A stretch of DNA of 64,000 nt from Chrysopilus asiliformis (taxonomy: Eukaryota > Arthropoda > Insecta > Diptera > Rhagionidae), in NCBI GenBank assembly GCA_964034945.1, contig OZ035962.1, positions 86,468,650 through 86,532,649 of the forward strand, written 5' to 3'. A program made the position numbers and the translations under genes. The stretch's first letter is position 1; the number at the start of each line of letters is the position of its first letter. Below are positions 52,286-63,439 of the stretch, in pieces. The notes under the pieces are model-generated. The model was not told the DNA's origin and searched no databases. It saw nothing but the letters and a program-made list of their open reading frames with translations.

Positions 52286-55200
52286 TTAAAAAATAAAGTT
52301 TTGTTATTCAAAGTAAATCAAATTTCCTGTATTTTTTCTTTTAAGGGTTTTTACGTGGCTTTAACAATTCTCGAGATGATTTTTCACACATTTTTTCCGA
52401 AACTAAATATTGCAAAGGAAAGTTTTGGATAAACACAACTGATATTTTTTTTTAAATAAAAAGCACCGTGTAGGTAGACATTCTTCAAAAAACTGCGCCG
52501 CAGACGAAAATGGTTTCTAAATTAAATTATCCGTGACAAGTTAGTGTTAATAGTGCAGCCTAATCTGGGACGCATGATCACCCCACTAATGGGAAGATTT
52601 TTGTATTTTATTTTCATTGCAATAACCGATAAAGGGCTGATGGGTCCCAGATTTGACTGAAATTTTGCATCGAGGTGGACTTTTATTTAAAAAAAAGTCT
52701 CTCGTGAATTGTGGCAATCCTAATTTAAGGGTAGATTTGACTTTGGCACTTAAAATTTTTTACCTGCAGCGAGAAAATGGAAAAGTCAAAAGAAATTCCA
52801 ACATCCGATATTTCCAAAAAAAACGACATATTTTCTAAAGGTCATTCCACGCAAACCACACAATCTTTGTATGAAACTACAATTAAATTTCCTCGTCAAA
52901 CCGGAAAAAATATGTCGAAAAAAAATTTTTTTTCATGGAAAACTACGGCAAATTCCAGAGAAAAACTGTTGTTCGAAAGAGATATTTTTCTGAATTTTTT
53001 TTCTTCTTGATGTGATATGCCTTTACAATACAATATAATTTAATCCGTCTTCCAAAAAAAAGAAGAAAATCTCGTTACAGTAAAGATGTGAAGAAAATTA
53101 TTTGAAAACGTTTATTTTTATATAATAAAACACCAGGGAAATCCTTTAACTATACACCCACGCCAATCTCCTCTAATGGATGAGAACAAATAATTGCAAT
53201 TATTCCTAAGCATTATTTCATATTTCGTCAACCACTTGGGAAACGACATGTACGAATAATAATAATAAAAATACTGGGAAAACCCCCGTGTCTCATAGAA
53301 CTGAAAAATCAAGCGTAGGCAACAAAAGAAAATCCATAGAAAAACGTATCTGCCGCAAAGCACCCTTTTATTAAGCACAGGATCATTTATCAAAACAATT
53401 TTTCCCTTCGTTTCGTTACGTTACGTTTATTTATGTTGGACGAATATACGAGGACATTTTGCGTGGAGTGAAACTTTGTTGCGAGTGCATTAATATCACA
53501 TTTGGATGAATTAAACCAGAAAACAACACTGAAAAAAAATACAATCCATTCACCCTCGCTTGGTTTGTATAGCCATTAACCGCCATCCGGAAAAACCACA
53601 GCAAAAACAAATTCTAATAACAATTTCGGGTATAGAAAATTCTCCCATAACAAAACCACATCAAATAAAACCTCCATCGGGATGAAACCAGGAGTAGAAC
53701 AAAATTTCATTCGGACCACAACAGAGGAACCAGCTTGAAAATCTCGTGACCGAAAAAATTCTATGTTAGACTAATACCAGCAATGTATGTACGTATGATG
53801 GAATGGGATTATGCAACCACCCCCAAATCTGAAGCGAGGAAAGCCACAATCCAAAAAGCTTCATATTTTGATCATTCGGTTATCCAACTGGTGGTGGTGG
53901 TGGTCCTCTTTCACTATTCTATCATCCAAGCTGGTGATTTTTTGTGGACATTCTTACCTTTATCCCCCCGTACATCCCCCTCACCCCTACCCAATATATT
54001 TCCACCGTACATTTCCCCCGTGGACAGTTTGAGCGACCAAACCCAAAACAAGTCAACAAACCTCCACCCAGAAAAACTTACAAATTGAATGAAAAATTGC
54101 TGTAATTACTTTGCCTGGATTAATATCAGGAGAGCATAAACACATGTCAAGCCGAATTAGACAGACTGAATGGAGCATTAATAAAATATGTCACTGCCAT
54201 GTAATGGGTCTGTCAGGCCCATTCCTTCGTCCCTTCGATTGTCAAAAAAAAAACTCCCCCGGCCGGACAACTATACCGAAGGGCAGCAGAAAATAGCGAA
54301 AAAAAAGGATACCACATCAAGGATATACAATTATGAGTATGTGACCAGCAGATATCCATTCTACTACCAACCCCTAACAGCAAGGAAAAAAAAAACTTAT
54401 TACGAGTATTACAAACCCATATAAGAAAATTATGACTGATAAATGTGGAAGTTTGCGTTTGATAATAATAATCTATTCAATGGGAAAACGAAACGATAGT
54501 AAAAAGTTTTATGCTCTTTTGTCATGTTATCTGACTGGTGGGCGAGGGGAGGGGGGATGATTGCTCTCTAAACGGTCCATGACCGGATTTTGTTTTAGAA
54601 TAACAGTTTTTTTTTATAATTTTCCTAATCTTTCATTGAGGAAAAATTAATTTGGGATTGTACGAATAATTTAAATTTGTTAACTATGAATATTTAAACA
54701 ATAGAGCGAAAACTAAGAAAAGCATCAGGAACAAAAAAAATATTTTTTGAAAAAAGTTTTTATTTTAAAAAAATCCACTAAAAAGGAAAAAAAAAATTTT
54801 TTTGGGCGCTATGTATCGAGATAAATATTTATTTTATTTTATTTTTTATTCTTTATCTCGCTTCGTATCAGAACATAGTGCCCAAAAATTATTTTTTCCT
54901 TTTTAGTGTATTTCTTTTAAATAAAAGCTTTTCATAAATTATGTTTTCCTGTTTAGTGCATTTATTTTAAACTAGCTTGCATACCCGTCGTTGCCGGGTT
55001 AAGTTTTTTCAAAAAAAAATTTTTTTTTGATGGTATATGTTGGAGCTAAACTTCAGGCCAATCGGTTCAGTAGTTTCCCCGCGAAAGAGTAACATAGCGC
55101 AAAAACTAAGTTTCGAAATCACTTTACCCCCTCCCCTTACTCCCCCTACCCCTCGCGGTACTTTTCCGTATGTCTATGTTGGAACCAGAACTACCACAGA

Positions 55201-55290
55201 CACTCATGCCAAATTTCAAGTCAATCGGTTCAGCCGATTTTGCGTGAAAGAGAACGGAGAGACAGACAGACAGATAGATAGACAGACACC
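52286..55290. other. Spacer between inverted R1 units; partly single-copy
   Basis: Repeat words near 52490 and a degenerate fold-back repeat at 54740-54970 flank apparently single-copy sequence (53030-54560). No splice-supported coding region. At 55020-55290 there is a repeat with 'ggccaatcggttcagtagtt' and 'gacagacagatagatagac'. Confidence 0.45.
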
Positions 55291-55870
55291 AACTCATTTT
55301 TAAAAGCTTTTATTTAGCTTGCCTTCGTGTCTGTTTGTCTGTCTGTTTGTCTGTCTGTCAGATCAAATCTTGCAACCCAATTTTGACCCACTTCCACTTG
55401 TCCGATTGACTTGAAATTTTGCACACTTATATAAGTCCGATGACAATCCAATATTTTCAGTACTTCGTCCTTGTAAGGATAACGGAAGGTCCTGTAAGGA
55501 TAACATGATTATCCTTTTCTCCAAATTTTCCGGAAAAAAATCTATTCTGGGGGTTTTTGAGGTCGCTGAATCCGAATCTGTCATTAAAAAGTCTGTAAGG
55601 ATAACGGAAGGTCCTGTAAGGATAACGTGATTATCCTTTTCTCCAAATTTTCCGGAAAAAAATCTATTCTGCGGTTTTTGGGGTCACTGAATCCGAATCT
55701 GTCATTAAAAAGTCAGTAAGGATAACGGAAGGTCCTAACGTGATTATCCCTTTCTCCAAATTTTCCGGAAAAAACTCTATTCTGGGGGTTTTTGAGGTCG
55801 CTGAATCCGATTCTCAAGTTAAAAAGCCTGTAAGGACATCTCAAATGTAAGGATATATATTCGAAGACTA
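55291..55870. repeat. R1 interspersed repeat copy (reverse) with three internal units
   Basis: Starts 'taaaagcttttatttagctt' and 'gtctgtttgtctgtctg', then tandem units of about 118-127 bp around 'ggataacggaaggtcctgta' (near 55480, 55605 and 55725), and ends 'tatatattcgaagactaaa'. It is the inverse of 51830-52285. Confidence 0.85.
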
Positions 55871-55904
55871 AAAAGAATAAAATAAAAAAAACAAAAAAAT
55901 TTTT

Positions 55905-56120
55905 TTTTAAGAAAAGCTTTTATTAAAAAAGAATGCACTAAAAAGAAAAAAATAATTTTCTGGACGCTGTGTATCACAAATATAAAAGCTTTTTAAAAGC
56001 GAGATAAATTTTTATTTTATTGTTTTATGCTTTATCTCGCTTTTTAAAAGCTTTTATATTTGTGATACACAGCGTCCAGAAAATTATTTTTTTCTTTTTA
56101 GTGCATTCTTTTTTAATAAA
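55905..56120. repeat. Fold-back repeat copy 2 (uninterrupted)
   Basis: Palindromic: 'gcactaaaaagaaaaaaata' at the left, inverse at the right, centre near 56015. Almost identical to 51329-51534 plus 51770-51790. Confidence 0.88.
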
Positions 56121-56224
56121 AGTTTTTTTTTAAAAGATTTTTTTTTTGTTTTTTTTTTTATATATTAGTATGATGATATGATGAAAGCTTTTTTAGTTTT
56201 TATTATTTTATCTTTTTTAGTCAT

Positions 56225-56415
56225 TTCGTATTACTAATAATCTAAAATGAAATATTCACATAATCCTAACCGGACCTTCCGTTATCCCTAAATTTTTCTT
56301 AATGTTAGAATCGGATTCAGCGACCCCAAAAACCCCAAGATGAAATTTTTTCCGGGAAATTTTAGGAAAAGGATAACCTTGTTGACCTATCAGGACCTTC
56401 CGTTATCTTTATTCC
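56225..56415. repeat. R1 fragment
   Basis: 'ccggaccttccgttatccct' and 'tcggattcagcgaccccaaa' mark one to two R1 units. Confidence 0.65.
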
Positions 56416-58060
56416 CAGATTCCCAGATTTTTTTTTTTGAATTTCGTGGTGGTGGTGGTGGAAGGTGGGTTGGATTGTGCTTGAGTGTCCTAGCCCGCAC
56501 CCCCGCTTACTGGCTTGGTGAGACAGATACTGAGATACAGTTGTCTTTTAAAAATGCAGTTGTCTTTTAAAAGTACAATATTGTATAGAGATATTTAGTA
56601 CCAGATTTTCGTAATCTTTTTCAAAACATTTTTTTATCTAAGCTAACTTCACAATGGATCTGTAATTCAAATAATGTACCAAATTCTCAGAATTTCACAC
56701 AAAACATAAAAAAATTCTTCACACAAATTCATATTTTCTTTTCAAAAAAAAAATAAACTTATTATAAAATTGAGTTACCAGCAATTCCCGACACTCTGTT
56801 AAAACTCGTAACTAGTTCTTGGATTTAGTTTATGAAAAATTGTATTTTCCGCCAAGATGGCCCCAACTCTTAATTCACTCCCAACATTTCGGTATAAGAC
56901 GGTATATTTTTTACGTGCCAGACTAAGAAAATAAATTTATTTGCTTCAGTTACACTTGAACCCTTAGGGTGAATTCGTTTTCCTTAAAAATCTTGATGAA
57001 GCAGGAAAATAAAAGTCTCCGGAAAAGGTGAAATAAGAATGAAAAAAAGGATGAAAAACAAAAACGACGAGGAAGTACAGAAAAAACCTTCAACACCGAG
57101 ACCGTCGATAGAAAGTGTGGTGGTGTGGAGTTTCTTTACGAGCGTGGATTTCACTTTTCCTTGCAACATCTTAGGTTTTTCCTTCATTCTCCAGTTGCAG
57201 CTTATTCAAAAAGTTTTCCCTTATATTGTTAGCTTAGTCTCCGGAAAATATTCCTTCCCGTTGAAAGAAGGAAAATGCAGCCTGCAAGTTTGTTTTATGC
57301 CTTTCAAATGAGCTCGAGTTTGTGTTTTTTTGTGTGTGGGTGGAGTAGAACATTCAACAGCAGCGCAACAACAACAACAGAACGGAAACTTGACAAAAAT
57401 AAGAAACCGTGAAGGACTATCTTAAGATAGATATTTTAAAGAGGATATTTCCGGTGGGTTTTTGGTTTATTGTTAATGCCAGGTGGATTTAAATTAGGGA
57501 ACCGGCGAACGGACCGAAAAAACACCATTGAATGGATTTATTCGGTTGCAGAAAGTTTTTCACGGTACTGGAATTTTCTTCGGGTTTGTTTTTTTTTGCA
57601 GTTTCGTCTTGTGAGAGCACTCAGTTTGGAAGGAGAAAATGAACATCCAAAAGGGAAAATTCCTTACATTTGTCTTTTGAAATATTCTTCAAGTTCTCGA
57701 TTTTTTGAGTGCCTTTGACAGCATGAGGAACATGAATAATCGTGGATTCCCTTTGAACTACAAAAAGGTTTAATTTTCAAAAGTGGGGTTTTTATTGAAA
57801 TTTTATCTTTTTTAAAAAATGTTTGTTTAAAAGAATTGATTTATGGGGTTTTTATTTATTTCAGTGATGGATTTTTTGTTTTTTTTTTTTTTAAAATTCT
57901 ATGAGAATATGTAATATAAGATGTAGAAATTTAAGGAGAACATAAACCGACATCTCCTTTCTTTCTTCCGAACATCTTGAGCTGTGCTTCGGCCTAAAAC
58001 TTTAAAAAAATAGAGTTTTCTTTTAATCTATAACTACTTAGTATACTTGCAATTTTACTC
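56416..58060. other. Non-coding, largely single-copy sequence
   Basis: No gene found. A CAG/CAA-rich run ('caacagcagcgcaacaacaac', about 57356-57378) and moderate GC between 57000 and 57740 are the only notable features; the region could be a UTR or regulatory sequence of a gene outside the window. Confidence 0.4.
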
Positions 58061-58067
58061 CCGTCCT

Positions 58068-58140
58068 ACAGTGAGTAACAAAAATACAGTGGGTAACAAA
58101 AATACAGTGGGTAACAAAAATACCGTGGGTAACAAAAATC
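58068..58140. repeat. Four tandem copies of a 19-bp unit
   Basis: Unit 'acagtgggtaacaaaaat', with small variants in the first and last copies. Confidence 0.9.
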
Positions 58141-58199
58141 TCTTTACTTTCCTCTTCTATAGAGGGAAAGTGTTGTATTTATGACGGCGACCGATTCGA

Positions 58200-58661
58200 G
58201 AACGGGGCAGATAGAAAATTTCTGATCAGTACGAAATTCGGTTCACGCAAAATATGAGGATGTCCGTGCATTTGTCTATCGGTCTGTCTAGTGTACGTAT
58301 CTTAAATAACTTGAAACGGGTTGAGCTAGCGAATTGAAATTTTTTGTGAATAAGTTTTACGCAAATCGCAGTTGATGACTAAAGATTTTGATTTCCGCAT
58401 GTTCGTCCGTCTGTCTGCCCGTCCATAAACACCATAACTTTCGAAACGATTGAGTTGCGTTTCTCGTAAATGGCTAGGCTAAGTTCTTGAACGGCCAAAA
58501 TTGGACCACTCCTTTGCTTCTTCCCCATATAAATTGAATAATTTTATTTTCTATTTTCTCGAAAACGGTGAGTCATCTTGAAAATTTTTTAAGGTAAAAA
58601 CTGTTTAGAATATGAATTTACATAACCGATCCATACATCAAAATCCAATCGGACCACTCCT

Positions 58662-58694
<33 letters not shown>

Positions 58695-58780
58695 TCATAT
58701 ACAAATGCATTTTTGTGAAATAAACATTTTGGCTGCTGTCATAATTAGAGTATTTGACGAGTATTTGACAATTGTAGATT
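58200..58780. repeat. R2 copy with a 30-base C homopolymer
   Basis: 'gaacggggcagatagaaaat', 'cgtccgtctgtctgcccgtc' and 'catacatcaaaatccaatcg' are R2 words in reverse orientation. The C run spans 58663-58692 and lies where other copies have a shorter G/C-rich stretch. Confidence 0.65.
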
Positions 58781-58922
58781 TTCTTATGTTTAAAGAAAAA
58801 CTTCAAGTTTTCTAGTCAAATTAAATCACAATAACTGAAACAATAGTAATTAATTCATAATTTTAGGCCAATCACCCACTATCGCAAAACTTTGTGTTTT
58901 AAATCTGTTATTTAATTATATA

Positions 58923-59483
58923 CAGGGTCGGCCAGAATAGACGCGGGGGTTTGAATTCTTTATAAATTTTTTATTTTAGCGAAACCTATAATTTTTTTTC
59001 AAATACATGTAGTTGATTGATGGGGAATATTTTTGGTCTAAACATGGAAAATTATATCCCGCAAGTGGTGGCCATTTTCTGCTTCGCAAATCCGTGCTTT
59101 TTCCAAGACATTTTCCATAACCTTTCGTGTTATGGCCTCGATTTCACTGCGAATGTTGGTTTTCAATTGGCTGATGGTTGTTGGCTTGTTGACGTACACC
59201 TTTTCTTTCAAATATCCCCAAAGGAAACAATCTGGAGTTGTTAGATCAGGTGAACGCGGAGGCCAATTGAAATCGCTTCTTTTCGAAATAATGCGTCCGC
59301 CAAACATGTCCCGTAAAAGAGCCATTGAGCCCACCGCCCACCGGTTCGTTGTTCTATTGTGTACAGGTCCATTTTAAATTGCCCAAGTCTTCTTAACAAA
59401 ATGCTGAAACAAAATTAAAAAAATAAAAATAAAAAAAAAGTTATAAAGACTTCAAACCCCTGCGTCTATTCTGGCCCACCCTG
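58923..59483 (-). mobile_element. Internally deleted Tc1/mariner-superfamily element, TSD TA
   Basis: Inverted ends CAGGGTCGGCCAGAATAGAC and the complement of CAGGGTGGGCCAGAATAGAC, flanked by TA (58921-58922, 59484-59485). 561 bp; carries the two extremes of a transposase on the minus strand. Confidence 0.9.
59038..59370 (-). pseudogene. Mariner-type transposase, deleted and frameshifted
   Basis: On the minus strand an ATG at 59370 opens MDLYTIEQR, the usual transposase start, then leaves the frame. From about 59334 the other frame gives MALLRDMFGGRIISKRSD, NWPPRSPDLTTPDCFLWGY and KEKVYVNKP, the conserved C-terminal end including the last catalytic acidic residue region. The helix-turn-helix and most of the DDE core are deleted. 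Confidence 0.85.
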
Positions 59484-59485
59484 TA

Positions 59486-61300
59486 CTTTACAATATTTAT
59501 AAAAAAATCCATGAAAAAATCCCGGCAGTCTAAAGTTTAAATAGCAAATGGTTTACAAGTTATAAAATCCTTGCCGGAAATATATGCGACTTCACTAATG
59601 AATCTTCACTTATCCTTTGGTCTCTAGAATGCCAGCATCCGTTTATCACACCAACCCTTGGCCCTCGTTTTAAAAACGTCCCATACGGAATGCTTCATAT
59701 CTTTTAGACCCCCCAAAAGTTAAGTGTGCGATTTTCTAACAGAGATCCAACTTCCTCTGTGTTAAGCATTGCATTTTCCTTTTTACAATAAAAAAACTCG
59801 AACAGAATGAAAGGAAAAACTTTACATAAACACCTAGAAATCCCATCCCTCCCTTAAATACCATCCCTGATAGCAACATAATGTGATCCCACATTTACCC
59901 ACAACTCACTTCCATTCGCATGTGTAACTAACGAAATGCCTGAACATTAATTTTCCGCTGTAGGTCTACCTCCGAAGCGGTATTTGTATCGTCCGCCCAA
60001 TTCGGGTTCGACCCTGTAGACCCTGGTATCCTTCATCCCCTCTAGACGGACGCCCACTCGTATGTAAAAAAATCCAACAGTCCCAAAAAAAAAATGCTCA
60101 AAGCTCGTACTTGTATCTCTTATCAATTTGCATTGGAGATTTATTTATTGTTGTTACTGATGTTTGTTGCTGTTGTTGTTTTTGGTTACTTTAGTTTGGT
60201 TGTAAATTGGCGATGGGGTTTTCCGAAAGGTACGGGGGCTAGGCTCAATTGTTGTTTAATGTAAAAGGGGTGGAAATAGAGGGTCGTATATGTAAACTTA
60301 AAGTCTTATATGTCCGCCACCGCCAGTTGTAATGTGTGTTTTTTTTTCGGGTATCATTTGGGGATTTTCGGGGGTTGGTTATCTTCTGGTCCTGTTTCTG
60401 TTTCTGATTTTGTTTTTGTTTCTGGGCACGCAGCACGTCAGTCCTCGAAAGCCATTCTGACTGTAAGGAATAGAATCTCAACGGTACGTACTGATCCCAT
60501 TATTCGCTATACGGAAGGCAGACAGGATTTCGTTGATTTATTTCTGCGGTTCGTAGTTTTTACTCCACATACTCGAAACTGTGTATGCCTGTGTGACGTG
60601 AGGGTTTTTTTCCCTCAATTCATTTCAGTTTTTTTTTTGGTTATTTGAATCTTGAATTGTACGCGTGGCGTTTTCCACAGATCTTGTTCAGGAGTTTAGT
60701 TTTTTTTTTTTTGAATTTCTAGCAAAGAGTCAAGCTGAGAGTTTACAAATATAGAACGGGGTTGAAATAAGAAACGTGCCAGTTTCTTTTAGTCCTCTTT
60801 TTGGATGGAAAATATTTCAAGTAAGTTTTGTTTTATGGGCGGCAACGAGAAACTTTGTTTTCATGTCGGAAAGGGTTTAAGACTGTGGAATGTGTAATTT
60901 GGAGGACAGAATGGAGTCAAAAAACTTTGCAATTTCGCCCTTTAAGTAGAAGTTTGCTCAAGTGTTGGGAAATACTTAAATTTTCTCCGTGAATTTCGTG
61001 GAAGAAAATTTTTTATTTAAGATGCATGACCCACATATACGAGTATGTAACATAGATTAAATAAATTCAGGAGGGAAATATTGGAATATGTTTCTCGGAG
61101 TTTCGGAAAGTAATGGACATAATGTTTAGAATGTAATTTTTCAACCCTCACAGAGTATGGAATGCTATTGAAACTATTTTTATTTGAATATTTTTTTTTT
61201 GTTACAAATAAAGTTTGGAGCTATTTGAAATACAGGAATAAAATAGTGTCCAGAATTCTGAGGGAATTCAAATAATCGAACGGAATTCACAAAAATATTT
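59486..61300. other. Non-coding, largely single-copy sequence
   Basis: No repeat family recognised and no splice-supported ORF. Some stretches are less AT-rich (59880-60480). It may be intergenic or UTR sequence of a neighbouring gene. Confidence 0.4.
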
Positions 61301-61308
61301 TGAAATTT

Positions 61309-61602
61309 TACATTCGTTTTATGCAACAAAAAAAAATGTAAAAACAAAAAGACCAAATTTCAAAATACCGGCGGCGGCGTCTTACCAAAATATACAACTA
61401 AAAGTGTACATTCGTTTTATGCAATAAAAAAAAATAAAAACAAAAAGACCAAATTTCAAAATACCGGCGGCGGCGTCTTACCAAAATATACAACTAAAAG
61501 TGTACATTCGTTTTATGCAACAAAAAAAAATGTAAAAACAAAAAGACCAAATTTCAAAATACCGGCGGCGGCGTCTTACCAAAATATACAACTAAAAGTG
61601 TA
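61309..61602. repeat. Three tandem copies of a ~97-bp minisatellite with GGCGGCGGCG core
   Basis: Units start near 61309, 61407 and 61503, each with 'cattcgttttatgcaa', 'caaaaagaccaaatttcaaa' and 'taccggcggcggcgtcttac'. The copies differ only in A-run length and a single base or two. Confidence 0.93.
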
Positions 61603-61775
61603 CGATTTTACAGAAGAAGCGATTTTTCTTTATTTGCCTAGCGCCGAAAACCTAAGATTTTTCCATTTATTTTTCAACATGCCATGATTTTACTGGCCTG
61701 ATTTTTTTGTAAATTTTTAATTAAAATTGTAAAACATTGAATTAGCAAAAAAAAAATACAGATGTATGTATCTAT

Positions 61776-62268
61776 CAGGGTGTTCACAGTCCTCTTTTAA
61801 TTTTCGGTATTCGGTGTTTTCGGTAATATTAAAAGACAAAATATTCTGCTCTGAACATCCCACAGCACAGATTTGAGAACAGCGCTTTTATTGGATACGT
61901 GACCAAATCATGAACTGCGAATTTGATTGTAAAATATGTCACATACCTTTAAATCCATGTTTGATGTATTCTTTTGAATTTCTATTGTGGCAATGGCTAT
62001 CAAAATTGAAAAAAATTGCAGTCCGATTAGATAACCAGCGAGAAAATTTGACAACTAAAAACATTACTAGCGCCACTCGCGGTTGATTCTTGATACCGAA
62101 TAACCGGGCCGGAAAACACGACTCAAGGCGGCATGTCTACAATTGCCGAATCCGGTAATTCATTTTTACATGAACCAAGTTACCGTCTCGGTAAAAATCT
62201 GGTAAATTTGACTGAATTACCGAGCGGTAAAATTACTCGCAATTTAAAAGACGACTGTGAATACCCTG
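61776..62268. mobile_element. MITE copy 2 of the CAGGGTATTCACAG family, TSD TAT
   Basis: About 90% or more identical by eye to 9709-10209. TAT flanks both sides (61773-61775, 62269-62271). 493 bp. Confidence 0.9.
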
Positions 62269-62432
62269 TATATAAAAAATGGATGTTTGTTTGTTTTGGT
62301 CTGTTGGTCTGTTTAAGATCACAAAACTCAAAAACTACTGGACCGATTTTTATGCGGTTTTTTTGCAAAATGATCTGCGTTGCCAGGAGCAGGTTTTTAG
62401 CTATGTTAGATTTTCAAAATTCGAAACGGAAC

Positions 62433-62528
62433 CCAAGTAACCAAATAGGGCGTAAAGTGGTCGTGGCGACTTTAACATCGAATCTTTATGGTCGCCACGA
62501 CCACTTTACGCCCTATTTGGTTACTTGG
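62433..62528. repeat. Hairpin of about 37-bp arms inside R1
   Basis: 'ccaagtaaccaaatagggcg' and its complement enclose a 20-base loop ('tttaacatcgaatctttatg'). It interrupts the R1 phrase 'gaaacggaaggtcctgtaag', which other units show intact, so it is a small insertion. Confidence 0.85.
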
Positions 62529-63030
62529 AAAGGCCCTGTAAGGATAACGCAAATATTATTTTTACCATTTTTCCCCGGAGAAATCGGCATTATGGGGTTT
62601 TTGGGGTCGCTGATCACGAATCCGGTGTTAGAATTTTAAAAGTCTAAACGGAAGGTCCTGTAGGGATATCGCAAATTTCCTTTTTCCAAATTTTCATCGG
62701 GAAAATTGGCATTATGGGGTTTCTGGGATCCGGCATTAGAGTTTTAAGATTATAAACGGAAGGTCCTGTAAGGATAACGCAAATATCCTTTTTCCAATTT
62801 TTCTCGCAAAAACTGGCTTTAGGAAGTTTTCAGGGTTGCTTATCACGAATTTGGTGTTAGTGTTTCAACATTCAAAATGGAAGGTCCTGTAAGGATAACG
62901 AAAATATCCTTTTTCCCATTCTTTCCCGGAAAAATTGGCATTGTAGGGTTTTCGGGGTCGCCGATCACGAATCCGGTGTTGGAATTTCAAAATTCGAAAC
63001 GGAAGGTCTTGTAAGGATAACGTTTTTTTC
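62529..63030. repeat. R1 copy: five tandem units of about 110-122 bp
   Basis: The phrase 'ggaaggtcctgtaaggataac' (variants) recurs near 62529, 62650, 62758, 62879 and 63001, each followed by 'tttttccaattttt' and 'ggggtcgctgatcacgaatc'. Confidence 0.85.
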
Positions 63031-63439
63031 CCAGAAGTTATTTATGGTTTTTTGGCATACTAAAATTTATACAAAAAACTTTAAGCTGGCAACGAAGGGT
63101 CTGCTAGTTTATTATAAAAAAAACTTCTTCGAATTTTGGTCGATAATTTTACAACAACAAAAACTATCCCTTAGTGTCGGATACCTGAGTATTTTCAAAA
63201 AAAGTCAATGCTTCACAATTTCTATATAAATTTACAATATTATACAACGAATTTGCAAAATAATCTAATATATTGCATATTGCAACGGAATAAAGTGTCA
63301 GATGTAAATGGTGCCTTAACATTTGACGTGCGGCAAAAAGTTTTTTTTTCTAATAAGCGTCAGGTGGTTAATTCTGATGTCATCTTGGAAGGGAAAACAA
63401 ACAACTTCACACTACATTTAGCTGCAAATTGAATTAATT
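63031..63439. other. Unassigned AT-rich sequence
   Basis: Nothing recognised; frames are short. Confidence 0.4.

Noticed and set aside
52044..52311. Several overlapping ORFs on both strands
   Set aside because: All are translations of the octamer microsatellite; no independent coding signal.
51329..56120. Interpretation of the R1/fold-back pair as LTRs of a retroelement
   Set aside because: The two copies are inverted rather than direct, and the DNA between them has no retroelement coding sequence.
58663..58692. Poly-C run as a functional element
   Set aside because: Most likely homopolymer expansion or sequencing/assembly length error within an R2 copy.
61309..61602. CRISPR-like regular repeats
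   Set aside because: Whole units of about 97 bp are repeated with no variable spacers, and the genome is eukaryotic; it is a minisatellite.
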